Source: Micromonospora arida
GTDB taxonomy: Bacteria > Actinomycetota > Actinomycetes > Mycobacteriales > Micromonosporaceae
Direction of reading: 5' to 3'
Length of the DNA: 64,000 nucleotides
NCBI RefSeq assembly: GCF_003857035.1
Contig: NZ_QGSY01000230.1
Span: 62,001 to 126,000, forward strand
Shown: in pieces, positions 34,599 to 43,197 of the stretch
How the letters are laid out: each line of letters starts with the position of its first letter
How positions within the stretch are numbered: the first letter of the stretch is position 1
Made by a program: the position numbers and the translations under genes
The notes under the pieces: model-generated
Seen by the model: the letters and a program-made list of their open reading frames with translations, nothing else
Database searches by the model: none
What the model was told of the DNA's origin: nothing

Positions 34599-35702
34599 TC
34601 AGCGGCGCAGCAGCACCGGGCCGGCGTCGATGCGGGTGCGGAACAGCGCGTACGGCTTGCGCCGTAGGTCCTTGCCCCGCTGGTACTGCGGCTGCCGGTG
34701 CAGTTGGTTGGCGGTGACGTAGAGGTACCCGTCGGTGGCCACCGACATGGTGTCCGGCCAGAGCAGTCGCGGGTCGTGCACCAGCGTCTCGTACTCGCCG
34801 TCGGGCAGTCGACGCAGCACCGCGTTGTGCTCGTACGAGGTGAGGTAGAGCCGTCCGGCGTCGTCGCTCTCCAACCCGTCCGAGGCGGTGCCCCGGTCGC
34901 CCTCGTCGACCACTGAGGCGGCGACCGCCTCCTGGGTGACGCCCGGGTCGGCCAGCGCCTCGGTGGACACGCTGTGCAGGCGCCGGGACGCCAGCGGGCA
35001 GTAGTAGAGCCGATCGCCGTCGGCGGAGATGGCGATGCCGTCGGAGCCCATGCTCACCGGTTTCGGCGGGCCGTCGGCCGGCCGTTCGAGGAACGGCCGG
35101 CCCTCGACCACCGGCCGGAACGACGTCAGCGGCTCCGCCTTGGTGGACGGGTGGTCGTGCAGCCGCCGCCAGGAGGCCCCGCTGGCCAGGTCCACCACGA
35201 TGATCCCGTTCGGCCCGGAGTCCGCCGAGTCGGTGATGTAGGCGACCCCCGCCTCGCCCCGCCGCAGGTCGAAGCGGACGTCGTTGAGGTACGTCGTCGG
35301 CAGCGCCACGTCCGCCGGGAAGGTGATCACCTGGGCGACGGTGTCGGTGTCCAGGTCGATCCGGACCAGCTTGGGGCCGCCCGGCTTGGTGGGCTGGAAC
35401 ATCGGGCTGCCGGTGTCCAGCACCCAGAGCCGGTCGGCCGGGTCCACCACGATGCTCTGTACCGAGACGAACGCGCCCGCGTCGTCGTCGCCGGACGGGT
35501 CGTTCCAGGCCTGGTCGGGGTAGGGCATCTCCCGGCCGTCGCGCAGCTCGACGACGGTGGCCGGCACCTCGTCGCCCCATTTCGGGAAGTTGACGAAGAT
35601 CCGGCCCCGATGCGAGACGCTCACCCCGGTCGGCATCGGGCCGGTGAAGGTGTGCACGAGCTCCAGCTCGCCCATCGGCTCGTCGCCGACCGGCCCGTTC
35701 AT
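34599..35702 (-). CDS. MRJP/yellow-like (L-dopachrome tautomerase-related) beta-propeller
   Basis: A 367-residue protein with the major-royal-jelly family pattern: TGVSVSHRGRIFVNFPKWGD near the start, VQSIVVDPADRLWVLDTGSP, YLNDVRFDLRRGEAGVAYITDSAD, and DGIAISADGDRLYYCPLASR. It has no signal peptide, so it is probably cytoplasmic. Bacterial members resemble SMP-30 lactonases in fold, and this gene lies 100 bases from an SMP-30 gene on the same strand, but the two are distinct families. Function unknown; a sugar-lactone role is possible by context. Confidence 0.85.
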   Translation of the reverse strand: MNGPVGDEPMGELELVHTFTGPMPTGVSVSHRGRIFVNFPKWGDEVPATVVELRDGREMPYPDQAWNDPSGDDDAGAFVSVQSIVVDPADRLWVLDTGSPMFQPTKPGGPKLVRIDLDTDTVAQVITFPADVALPTTYLNDVRFDLRRGEAGVAYITDSADSGPNGIIVVDLASGASWRRLHDHPSTKAEPLTSFRPVVEGRPFLERPADGPPKPVSMGSDGIAISADGDRLYYCPLASRRLHSVSTEALADPGVTQEAVAASVVDEGDRGTASDGLESDDAGRLYLTSYEHNAVLRRLPDGEYETLVHDPRLLWPDTMSVATDGYLYVTANQLHRQPQYQRGKDLRRKPYALFRTRIDAGPVLLRR

Positions 35703-35802
35703 GACGTCCGCCCCACGGTGCTCATCGGCTCGCTCCCTACCGGTCGGCTGTTACGGCGCTTCGGTGCGGTTGTTCCCGCCCGGGCGTCCGATATGCCTCC
35801 GA

Positions 35803-36684
35803 TCAGCTCGTTGGCGCGCCGGCCCGCGCGGCGGGCAGGCCGGGCACCGGGACGTCCACCGCGAGCAGCGCGCCGTCCTGCGGGCCCGCCGAGTCCAGCC
35901 CCACCCGGGCGGTGCCGATGAAGAGTCGCCGCAGGTCGGGGCCGCCCAGGCAGATGCCGGCCGGCTGCTTGGCCGGCAGCCGGATCTCCCGGTCGAGGGT
36001 GCCGTCGGGCCGGTAGCGACGTACCGCCGAGCCGCCCCACAACGCGATCCAGAGGTGGCCGGCCGCGTCGAGCGTCATGCCGTCCGGGCCGCCGTCGGAG
36101 GGGGACAACCGCAGGAACGGCTCCCGCCCGCGCAGGTCACCGGTGGCGGGGTCGACGGTGAACCGGTCGATCTCGCCACGCGGGGTGTCGGCCAGGTACA
36201 TGGTGGTGCCGGTCGCGTCGAACGCCGGCCCGTTCGGGATGGTCAGCCCGGTCACCGCGGGGACCGGCTCGGCGCCCGGGGTGAGGCGGAACAGCGTGCC
36301 CCCGCCGGGCACCATCGCGTACGTCATGCTGCCGGCCCAGAAGCGGCCGTGCGGGTCGGCGACCGCGTCGTTCATCCGGGTCGGCTCGGGCGCGTCGGCG
36401 ACCAGCTCGGCGACCGGGCGAGGGTCGCCGGTGGCGGGCAGCACCGTGACGCCGGTCCCGGCGGCGGCCAGCCATTCGCCGGGTCGGTCGGCCACCGGGG
36501 CCACCGCGCCGAGCGGCACGTCGAGGCGGCGTAGCTCCCGCAGCGGGGTCGGGGCGTCGCCGTCGGTCTCCAACAGTCGCCCGGCCAGCAGGTCGACGAG
36601 GACCAGCCGGTCGTCGACCCAGCGCAGGCCCTCACCCAACTCCAGCCGGTCGGTGCTCCAGACGGTCGGCTCGGTCAGCTCCAT
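35803..36684 (-). CDS. SMP-30/gluconolactonase family sugar lactonase
   Basis: A 293-residue six-bladed propeller of the SMP-30 family: EGLRWVDDRLVLVDLLAGRL with the metal-binding Glu, TRMNDAVADPHGRFWAGSMT with the catalytic Asn/Asp region, IPNGPAFDATGTTMYLADTP, and DGMTLDAAGHLWIALWGG. It would hydrolyse galactono- (or glucono-) lactone to the aldonate, filling the step between the SDR dehydrogenase and the DgoD dehydratase encoded in the same minus-strand unit. It is the last gene, 20 bases after the sugar kinase. Substrate is inferred from context. Confidence 0.9.
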   Translation of the reverse strand: MELTEPTVWSTDRLELGEGLRWVDDRLVLVDLLAGRLLETDGDAPTPLRELRRLDVPLGAVAPVADRPGEWLAAAGTGVTVLPATGDPRPVAELVADAPEPTRMNDAVADPHGRFWAGSMTYAMVPGGGTLFRLTPGAEPVPAVTGLTIPNGPAFDATGTTMYLADTPRGEIDRFTVDPATGDLRGREPFLRLSPSDGGPDGMTLDAAGHLWIALWGGSAVRRYRPDGTLDREIRLPAKQPAGICLGGPDLRRLFIGTARVGLDSAGPQDGALLAVDVPVPGLPAARAGAPTS

Positions 36685-36704
36685 GGTGCTCCTCCAATGG
36701 GTCG

Positions 36705-37646
36705 TCAGCGGACCGTACCGCCGGGGCCGTGGTCGAGCAGCGCCAGCTCGGCCCGGTCGGGCAGGCCCTCCCAGTCGCCCCGGGTGGCGACCGCGAACGC
36801 GCCGGTGGTGACGGCCCGGTCCAGTCGGGCCGATGCGTCGACGCCGTCGAGCCAGCCGGAGAGCAGCCCGGCGACGAAGGCGTCGCCCGCGCCGACGGTG
36901 TCCACCACCGGCACCGTCCGGGCTGGACGGTGGATGGTGCCGGTCGCACTGTGGCTGGTCGCTCCATCGGCACCGTGCTTGACCACGACCTCGGTGACGC
37001 CGGCCGAGAGTAGCGCCGAGGCCGGGTCGGTCGCATCGGTGAGCACCGCCAACTCGTCGTCGGAGGCGATCACCAGGTCGATCGAGGGCAGCAGCGGGCG
37101 TAGCGCGGCGGCGGCCTCGGCGACCGACCAGAGCCGGTTGCGGTGGTTGACGTCCAGGCAGATCGTGCTGCCGGCGACGCGGGCGCGCCGCACGCCCTCC
37201 ACCACCGCCTGGTACGGCCCGACGCCGAGCGCGCAGGTGATGCCGGTGACGTGCAGCAGCCGGGGTGGCGGACCGGGCGCGTCGAAGGCCCCTGTCACGT
37301 CGGCCGGGCCCAGCCGGGAGCCGGCCGAGCCAGCGCGGTGGTAGGTGACCCGGTTGATGTCGGCGACCCGGTTCTCGAAGACGATCAGCCCGGTCGGGGC
37401 GGTCGCGTCGACCCGGGACCAGGTCAGGTCGACACCCTCGGCGCGCAGCGTACGGCGAACCAGCTCGCCGGGCTCGTCGTCGCCGGTGACACCGACCCAG
37501 GCCGCCCGGTGGCCGAGCCGGGCCATGCCGATCGCCACGTTCGACTCGGACCCGGCCACGGAGATACCTGCGGTACCGCCCAGTCGCAGTGGGCCGGTGA
37601 TGCGGAACGCCGCCATCGTCTCACCGAGCGTGAGCAGGTCGGTCAT
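36705..37646 (-). CDS. kdgK: PfkB-family sugar kinase, probable 2-dehydro-3-deoxy-aldonate kinase
   Basis: 313 residues. The N-terminal PfkB signature is GGTAGISVAGSESNVAIGMA, and the C-terminal one VDTVGAGDAFVAGLLSG contains the catalytic Asp and anion hole. By position between the aldolase and lactonase genes it should phosphorylate 2-dehydro-3-deoxygalactonate (or the gluconate isomer) at C6. Note that E. coli DgoK belongs to a different kinase family; here a PfkB kinase fills the role, as in many actinobacteria. ATGA overlap with the aldolase gene. Confidence 0.88.
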   Translation of the reverse strand: MTDLLTLGETMAAFRITGPLRLGGTAGISVAGSESNVAIGMARLGHRAAWVGVTGDDEPGELVRRTLRAEGVDLTWSRVDATAPTGLIVFENRVADINRVTYHRAGSAGSRLGPADVTGAFDAPGPPPRLLHVTGITCALGVGPYQAVVEGVRRARVAGSTICLDVNHRNRLWSVAEAAAALRPLLPSIDLVIASDDELAVLTDATDPASALLSAGVTEVVVKHGADGATSHSATGTIHRPARTVPVVDTVGAGDAFVAGLLSGWLDGVDASARLDRAVTTGAFAVATRGDWEGLPDRAELALLDHGPGGTVR

Positions 37647-38263
37647 CGCCGGACCGCCGCGAGGAAGGCGGCGGATCGCTCGCGCAGCGCCGCCGTGTCG
37701 CCGCCACGGACGGCGTCACCGAGCAGAGGGGAACCGACGCCGACCGCTGTCGCGCCCCGGTCGAGGTAGCGTCGAGCACCGTCCGCGTCGACACCACCGA
37801 CCGGTACGAACGCGGTACCGGGGAACGGGTCGCGCAGCGCGCCGAGGTAGTCGGGCCCGCCGAGCGACGCCGGGAAGAGCTTGATCGCGGTGGCCCCGCC
37901 ATCGTTGGCCCGCACCACCTCGGTGGGGGTGAGGGCGCCGGCGAGCACCGGCAGCCCGAGCCGGCCGCCCTCGGCGAGGCTCGCCGCGATGGCCGGGGTG
38001 ACCAGGAAACCGGCGCCCGCGTCGGCCGCCGCGCGGGCGTCCTCGACGCTGAGCACGGTGCCGGCGCCCAGGGCGAAGTCGGGTCCGAGGGCGGCCCGGG
38101 CGCGGCGGATGACGCCGAGCGCGTCGGCGCTGGTCATCGAGACCTCGACCAGTGCGACGCCACTCTCGGCCAGTGTGAGTACGGCGGTCAGGGCGGCGGC
38201 CGGGTCCGGACCGCGCACGATGGCCAACAGCCGGTGGGTACGCAGCTCGTCGAGCAGGTTCAT
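37643..38263 (-). CDS. eda: KDPG/KDPGal aldolase
   Basis: A 206-residue class I aldolase of the Eda/DgoA family with the general acid/base Glu in GVALVEVSMTS, the phosphate-loop GAGTVLSVEDA, and the Schiff-base Lys in GATAIKLFPAS. It splits 2-dehydro-3-deoxy-6-phosphogalactonate (or -gluconate) to pyruvate and glyceraldehyde-3-phosphate. ATG at 38263 is preferred to the GTG one codon earlier because GAGGA lies seven bases before the ATG. Located 10 bases after the mutarotase-like gene and overlapping the kinase gene. Confidence 0.92.
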   Translation of the reverse strand: MNLLDELRTHRLLAIVRGPDPAAALTAVLTLAESGVALVEVSMTSADALGVIRRARAALGPDFALGAGTVLSVEDARAAADAGAGFLVTPAIAASLAEGGRLGLPVLAGALTPTEVVRANDGGATAIKLFPASLGGPDYLGALRDPFPGTAFVPVGGVDADGARRYLDRGATAVGVGSPLLGDAVRGGDTAALRERSAAFLAAVRR

Positions 38264-38273
38264 CACGGTGTCC

Positions 38274-39113
38274 TCAGTGGTTGCGGTGGGCGGAGATGGT
38301 GAGTCGCCAGGTGACCTCTCCGGTGGGCGGGACGACCGCCGCGTCGGAGGGGCCGGCGTCGGCCAGGTCGAAGGCAGCGCCGAGCATCGGTTCGATCCCG
38401 ATGCTGCGGTAGGGGCCGTCCGCCGGCCAGCCGCCCAGGTTGCGCCAGAGCGCGGTGCTCCGGGGCTGGCCGGCGCACTCCAGCTCCAGAGTCAGCCGGT
38501 CGGGGCCGTCGATCACCTGCACCCGGGCGCAGTCGAGCAGCACCGCGCCGAGCGCGGTCCCGTCGTCCGGCCCGAACATGTCCAGGGTCAGCCCGGCCGG
38601 GGCCGGCCACGGCCCGGTCAACCACGGGTCGCCGATGGGCCAGCTGCCCGGTGGCAGGAGCGCGGCGGCTTCCGGGTGCAGCCGGGTCGGGGTGCCGGTG
38701 GGCGCGTCGAGGCGCGCGGCGGTGGAGAGGTCGAGCAGGGCGTGCGCGGCCCAGACGAACCGGTACCCGGGGTCGGCGGCCAACAGGTAGTCGGCCACCA
38801 CCACGCCGCCGGAGTCGGTGATCCGCCGGCTCAGCGTGAACGTCGGCCGCTCGATGACAGCGGTGCCGGGGCCGCCGCTGCGCCACTGCCGCGACCACAC
38901 CTCGCCGTGGTCGGGCTCGCCGCGCACTGTGGGCAGGCACTCCTCCAGCCCACCGGCGTCGACGAACGCGTCGTCGGGGCATACCTCGTGCCGGCCGGGT
39001 GCAGGGCCACGCCAGAGCCACTCCCGGCCGCCACCGCGCAGACTCGTCCACCGACCGCCGTGCGCCGCGTCGTACGCCACCCGCAGGGCCACCGGCCGCG
39101 CGCCGGTCACCAC
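38274..39113 (-). CDS. Aldose 1-epimerase-like (galactose mutarotase superfamily) protein
   Basis: 279 residues with mutarotase-superfamily pattern: AAHGGRWTSLRGGGREWLWR at the N-terminus, CPDDAFVDAGGLEECLPTVR, an internal strand-rich region (PTFTLSRRITDS, LLAADPGYRFVWAAHALLDL), and YRSIGIEPMLGAAFD with the Glu expected of the catalytic base. Classic galactose mutarotase His residues are only partly recognisable, so it may act on another aldose or be a DUF4432-like relative. In context it would interconvert galactose anomers before oxidation. GTG at 39113 overlaps the dgoD stop by seven bases; a GTG one codon later is also possible. Confidence 0.78.
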   Translation of the reverse strand: MVTGARPVALRVAYDAAHGGRWTSLRGGGREWLWRGPAPGRHEVCPDDAFVDAGGLEECLPTVRGEPDHGEVWSRQWRSGGPGTAVIERPTFTLSRRITDSGGVVVADYLLAADPGYRFVWAAHALLDLSTAARLDAPTGTPTRLHPEAAALLPPGSWPIGDPWLTGPWPAPAGLTLDMFGPDDGTALGAVLLDCARVQVIDGPDRLTLELECAGQPRSTALWRNLGGWPADGPYRSIGIEPMLGAAFDLADAGPSDAAVVPPTGEVTWRLTISAHRNH

Positions 39114-40252
39114 TCGGCGAAGGACCCGTCGGCGTGCTGCCAGACCGGGTTGCGCCAGGCGTGTGGGGTCTGGGCGGCCTTGCGGACCGCCACCTCGTCG
39201 ACAGTGATGCCCAGGCCGGGCCGGTCGAGGCGGGCGATGTGCCCGTCCACGAATCGGAACGGCTCCGGGTCGACCAGGTAGTCCAGCAACTCCGAGCCGG
39301 CGTTGTAGTGGATGCCGATGCTCTGCTCCTGGATCAGGAAGTTCGGCGTCGCGAAGGCCACCTGGAGGCTGGCCGCCAGGGAGATCGGGCCGAGCGGGCA
39401 GTGCGGGGCGAGCAGCGCGCCGTACGTCTCGGCCAGCGCGGCGATCCGGCGGACCTCGGAGATCCCACCGGCGTGCGACAGGTCCGGTTGGACCACGGCG
39501 ACCCCGGCCTGCAACGGGCCGAGGAACTCGGACCGACCGTAGAGCCGTTCGCCGGTGGCCACCGGGATCGACGTGCTGGCGACGATGTCGCGCAGGTGGT
39601 GAGCCTGATCGGGCAGGACCGGCTCCTCCACGAAGAACGGGCGCAGGGCGGCCAGCTCGGGCAGGATCCGGCGGACGGCGGCCATTCCGGCGCGACCGTG
39701 GAAGTCCACGGCGATGTCCCGGTCGGGGCCGAGCACCTCGCGGGCGGCGGCCACCCGGCCGATGACCGCGTCCACTTCGGCCGGGGTGGGGATCGGCGAG
39801 AGCCGCCCGCAGGCGTTCATCTTGACCCCGGTGAGGCCGGCGGCGACCTGCGCGGCGGCGGCGTCGGCCACCTCGCCGGGTTCGTCACCGCCGATCCACG
39901 AGTAGATCCGCACCCGGTCGCGTACGTGCCCGCCGAGCAGCGCGTGCACCGGCGCGCCGTACGCCTGCCCGGCGATGTCCCAGAGCGCCTGGTCGAGACC
40001 GGCGACCGCGCTGGAGAGGATCGGGCCGCCCCGGTAGAAGCCGCCCTTGGTGAGCACCTGCCAGTGCTGCTCGATGCGCAGGGGGTCCGCACCGATCAGA
40101 TGTTCGGAGAGCACCTCGACCGCGCTGCGCACCACCTCGGCGCGGCCCTCGACCACCGGCTCACCCCACCCGACCAACCCGTCGTCGGTCTCCACCCGGC
40201 AGAACAACCACCGTGGCGCGACCAGGAAGGTCTCGATCCGCTCGATCTTCAC
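39107..40252 (-). CDS. dgoD: D-galactonate dehydratase (enolase superfamily)
   Basis: A 381-residue enolase-superfamily enzyme very close to DgoD: MKIERIETFLVAPRWLFCRV start, GLTGVKMNACG, metal ligands in AVDFHGR, FVEEPVLPD and ATGERLYGR, the catalytic His in LLAPHCPLGPISLAAS, and QEQSIGIHYN near the end. It dehydrates D-galactonate to 2-dehydro-3-deoxygalactonate. This is the most specific member of the set and supports galactose rather than glucose as the substrate of the locus. The GTG at 40252 overlaps the regulator's stop (GTGA). Confidence 0.95.
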   Translation of the reverse strand: MKIERIETFLVAPRWLFCRVETDDGLVGWGEPVVEGRAEVVRSAVEVLSEHLIGADPLRIEQHWQVLTKGGFYRGGPILSSAVAGLDQALWDIAGQAYGAPVHALLGGHVRDRVRIYSWIGGDEPGEVADAAAAQVAAGLTGVKMNACGRLSPIPTPAEVDAVIGRVAAAREVLGPDRDIAVDFHGRAGMAAVRRILPELAALRPFFVEEPVLPDQAHHLRDIVASTSIPVATGERLYGRSEFLGPLQAGVAVVQPDLSHAGGISEVRRIAALAETYGALLAPHCPLGPISLAASLQVAFATPNFLIQEQSIGIHYNAGSELLDYLVDPEPFRFVDGHIARLDRPGLGITVDEVAVRKAAQTPHAWRNPVWQHADGSFAEW

Positions 40253-40959
40253 TGACTGCCCCTTCGTCCCCGTGCCTTCTCGACGTCGCGGACGGCCTTG
40301 TCCAGCAACTGACGCATCGCGGTCTCGGCCGCCGTCTCGTCCCGGTCGCGCAGTGCGTCGACCACCGCGCGGTGGCTGGGCACCGGGTCGTCGTGCGGGC
40401 TGCCACCGTGCACCAGCCGGTCCCGTTCGGCGAGCCCGGTCTCCATCACCACCTCCATCCGCTCCAGCAGTTCGTTGTGGGTGGCGGTGAGCAGCGCTCG
40501 GTGGAAGGCGAGGTCGGCGGCGATGGCGGCGGCGGGATCGCCGTTGGCCTGGGCCATTTCGGCCAGCGCCTGGTCGAGGGCGGTCAGGTCGTCCTCGGTG
40601 GCGCGGGTGGCGGCCAGCCGTGCGGCGGCCGGTTCGATGATGGCGCGCACCTCGTGCAGTTGGTCGAGCAACCGCTGGTCGGTGCCCTCGGCGAACTGCC
40701 AGCGGATCACGTCACCGTCGAGCAGGTTCCAGTCCGCACGGGGTCGGACGAAGGTGCCGCGCTTCTGTCGGGCGTCGACGATGCCCTTGGCCGAGAGGAC
40801 CTTCAGCGCCTCGCGGAGCGCCGTGAGGCTGACGTCGAACTCCTCCTGCAACGCGACGATGTTCAGGGTCGCGCCGGCGGCGATCTCGCCGGTGAGGATG
40901 CGACGGGCGATCGCTTCGACGGTCTGCCCGTGGACGCCGCGGCGTGCGTACTGTGCCAA
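40249..40959 (-). CDS. dgoR: FadR-subfamily GntR regulator, DgoR-like
   Basis: 236 residues. The N-terminal winged helix-turn-helix (about 8-75) includes ILTGEIAAGATLNIVALQEE and VSLTALREALKVLSAKGIV, followed by an all-helical FCD effector domain (about 95-220) with the metal-site positions in HEVRAIIEPAAARLAA and ADLAFHRALLTATHN. E. coli DgoR, in the same subfamily, is a galactonate-responsive repressor of the dgo operon; the same job is inferred here for both divergent units. It is coupled to dgoD by a 4-base overlap and lies 35 bases after the SDR gene. Confidence 0.9.
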   Translation of the reverse strand: MAQYARRGVHGQTVEAIARRILTGEIAAGATLNIVALQEEFDVSLTALREALKVLSAKGIVDARQKRGTFVRPRADWNLLDGDVIRWQFAEGTDQRLLDQLHEVRAIIEPAAARLAATRATEDDLTALDQALAEMAQANGDPAAAIAADLAFHRALLTATHNELLERMEVVMETGLAERDRLVHGGSPHDDPVPSHRAVVDALRDRDETAAETAMRQLLDKAVRDVEKARGRRGSQ

Positions 40960-40994
40960 TGCTCCTGGCCTTTTCGCTGGTCGGTATCGATCTC

Positions 40995-41741
40995 TCAGGC
41001 CGAGGCTTTCACCGCTGTCCAGCCACCGTCCACCACGAGGCTCGCGCCGGTGACGTAGGCGGCGTCCGGCGAGGCGAGGAAGGCGACCGTGGCGGCCACC
41101 TCGTCCGGTGTGCCGAAGCGCTTCGCGACGGTCTCCGCGATGCTGCGACGGCGGTCCTCTTCGGACACGTCTGCCCAGGCGGCGGTGAGGATCGGCCCGG
41201 GCAGCACGGTGTTGACCCGCACCTGCGGGCCGTACTCGACGGCGAGTTGGCGGCCGAGCGCGACCAGGCCGCCCTTGGCCGCGGCGTACGCGGGCCGGCC
41301 GGGCAACCCGACCAGCGCGTGCACCGAGGAGATCAGCACCACCGCGCCCGAGCGTGCCCGCAGGTCGTCCAGGCAGGCGCGGACGCCGAGGAACGAGCCG
41401 GTGAGGCTGACGCCGAGCTGGTGGTCCCAGGACTGCCGGCTGGTCTCGTGCGCCGGGGCGACCCGCACGGCGTACGCGGTGCTGACCAGGATGTCGACCG
41501 GGCCGAGGCGGTCCCGTACGGCGCTCACGGCGGCCGTCCAGTCGGCCTCGTCGCTGACATCGCCCACTACGGACAGTGCGCGGTCGCCCCGCGCGGTCAG
41601 TTCCTCGGCCAGTGGGGCCGGGTCGGCCACGTCGAGCAGCGCGACCGCTGCCCCCTCGGCGGCGAGTCGCCGGGCGATGGCCGCGCCGATCCCACCCATC
41701 GCACCGGTGACCAGCGCGTTCTTGCCCTCAAGCCGACGCAT
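40995..41741 (-). CDS. SDR-family dehydrogenase, probable galactose 1-dehydrogenase
   Basis: A 248-residue classical short-chain dehydrogenase: cofactor loop TGAMGGIGAAIA, acidic LLDVAD after beta-2 (NAD preference), catalytic Ser in VLISSVHALVG, and Tyr/Lys in PAYAAAKGG; ends with YVTGASLVVDGGW. As the first gene of the minus-strand unit it is placed to oxidise D-galactose (or fucose/arabinose) to the lactone, completing the De Ley-Doudoroff route. The catalytic activity is established for related SDRs, the substrate here is inference. ATG at 41741 has GGTGG ten bases before it. Confidence 0.85.
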   Translation of the reverse strand: MRRLEGKNALVTGAMGGIGAAIARRLAAEGAAVALLDVADPAPLAEELTARGDRALSVVGDVSDEADWTAAVSAVRDRLGPVDILVSTAYAVRVAPAHETSRQSWDHQLGVSLTGSFLGVRACLDDLRARSGAVVLISSVHALVGLPGRPAYAAAKGGLVALGRQLAVEYGPQVRVNTVLPGPILTAAWADVSEEDRRRSIAETVAKRFGTPDEVAATVAFLASPDAAYVTGASLVVDGGWTAVKASA

Positions 41742-41900
41742 AGGCTGATCCACCTGACCCTCGCCTTGGACTCGTCTAATCATTAATTACGAAGATATCT
41801 TGACAGCCGGCGACGGCCGATGCAACCTTCTCGTCACAGCATTCACATGGACGACACATCGCGTGGTGACGCTGAGTGTCGTAAAGGAAGGGATACCTCC
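41742..41900. promoter_or_regulatory. Divergent promoter/operator region of the galactoside locus
   Basis: A 159-base gap between the SDR and binding-protein genes that is strikingly AT-rich in the middle. It holds a perfect TAAT-C-ATTA palindrome (41777-41785) adjoining AATTACGAAGATATC, and a consensus -35 TTGACA at 41800-41805 for the plus strand. AAGGAAGGG (41884-41892) is the ribosome site of the binding-protein gene. The DgoR-like regulator probably binds here and controls both directions. Confidence 0.62.
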
Positions 41901-43196
41901 GTGAGCGACTTCGACCCCGGTCGCCGGCGATTCCTTGGCCACCTTGGGCTCGCCGGACTGGGCGCGCTCGGCGCCAGCTCGTTCCTCAGCGCGTGCGCCA
42001 GCTCCGCCAGCGGGCCGACCACGAGCAACGGCTCGGGCGCGGTCACCATCCAGTCCAACCTCTCCTCGCCGCAGGCCAAGGCGGCGATGGAGAAGCTGAT
42101 CGAGACCTTCAACGCGCAGGGCAAGGGCACGGCGAGCCTCAACACGATCGCCTCGGAGACCTTCCGGACCCAGCTGCCGACCTACCTGACCTCGGCCAAC
42201 CCGCCGGACCTCTACACCTGGTACGCGGGCTCGGTCGCCAACGACTACGCCAGCAAGAACCTGCTGCTGGACGTCTCCGAGGTGTGGAAGTCACTGGACG
42301 ACTACCCCCAGTCGCTGCGCACCCTCTCCACCGACGCCAGCGGCAAGCAGATCTTCGTGCCGATGAACAACTACTGGTGGGGCTTCTTCTACCGCAAGTC
42401 CAACTTCGCCAAGTGGGGCGTGCAGGAGCCGAAGACGTGGACCGAGTTCCTGGCGCTCTGCGAGACGCTGAAGAGCAAGGGCGTCCCGCCGATCGGCATC
42501 GGCCTCGGCGACACCCCGTGGGTGGCCTCGGCCTGGTTCGACTACCTGAACATCCGGATCAACGGCGCGCCGTTCCACCGCGAGCTGCTCGCCGGCAAGC
42601 AGCGCTTCGACGACCCGAAGGTCAAGGCGGTCTTCACCCGCTGGCGCGAGGCCCTGCCCTATTTCGACCCCAAGGGCAAGGCGTACCCGTTCCAGGAGGC
42701 GACCACCGCGCTGCTGGCCGGCAAGACCGGCATGTTCCTGATCGGCACCTTCTTCGCCGACGCCGCGCCCAAGGACGCGCTCGGCGACCTGGACTTCTTC
42801 CGGTTCCCGATCATCGACCCGGCGGTGCCGCTGGCCGAGGAGGCGCCGACCGACGGCTTCTTCGCCAGCGCGAAGACCGCCAACCCGACCGGCACCAAGG
42901 CCCTGCTCAGCTACCTGGCCGGGGTCGAGGCCCAGGAGGCGTACGTCAAGGCCAGCTCCGGCATCGTGCTGCCGGCCAACCCCAGGGCCAAGGCGTCGGA
43001 CTCGCCGCTGGTGGTCAAGGGCAAGGCGATGCTGAACGAGGCCAAGGAGCTGACCCAGTTCTTCAACCGCGACTCCAGTGACGCGCTTCAGCCGACCGCG
43101 GACACCGCGCTGACCAAGTTCATCGACAAGCCGGACCAGATCGACGCGATCCTGCGGGAGTGGCAGGCCGGCGCCGAGAAGGTCTTCAAGGGCTGA
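41901..43196 (+). CDS. ABC sugar transporter substrate-binding lipoprotein
   Basis: 431 residues from the GTG at 41901. The N-terminus combines twin arginines (PGRRRFLGHLGLAGLG) and a lipobox LSAC with Cys32, so it is a Tat-exported lipoprotein. The mature part is a class I (CUT1) solute-binding protein: QAKAAMEKLIETFNAQGKG, FVPMNNYWWGFFYRKSNFAK, TWTEFLALCETLKSKGVPPI, and AGKTGMFLIGTFF. By position with two alpha-galactosidases it should bind melibiose, raffinose or related galactosides. An upstream in-frame ATG at 41820 is less likely because the strong AAGGAAGGG sits before 41901. Confidence 0.93.
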   Translation: MSDFDPGRRRFLGHLGLAGLGALGASSFLSACASSASGPTTSNGSGAVTIQSNLSSPQAKAAMEKLIETFNAQGKGTASLNTIASETFRTQLPTYLTSANPPDLYTWYAGSVANDYASKNLLLDVSEVWKSLDDYPQSLRTLSTDASGKQIFVPMNNYWWGFFYRKSNFAKWGVQEPKTWTEFLALCETLKSKGVPPIGIGLGDTPWVASAWFDYLNIRINGAPFHRELLAGKQRFDDPKVKAVFTRWREALPYFDPKGKAYPFQEATTALLAGKTGMFLIGTFFADAAPKDALGDLDFFRFPIIDPAVPLAEEAPTDGFFASAKTANPTGTKALLSYLAGVEAQEAYVKASSGIVLPANPRAKASDSPLVVKGKAMLNEAKELTQFFNRDSSDALQPTADTALTKFIDKPDQIDAILREWQAGAEKVFKG

Positions 43197-43197
43197 C

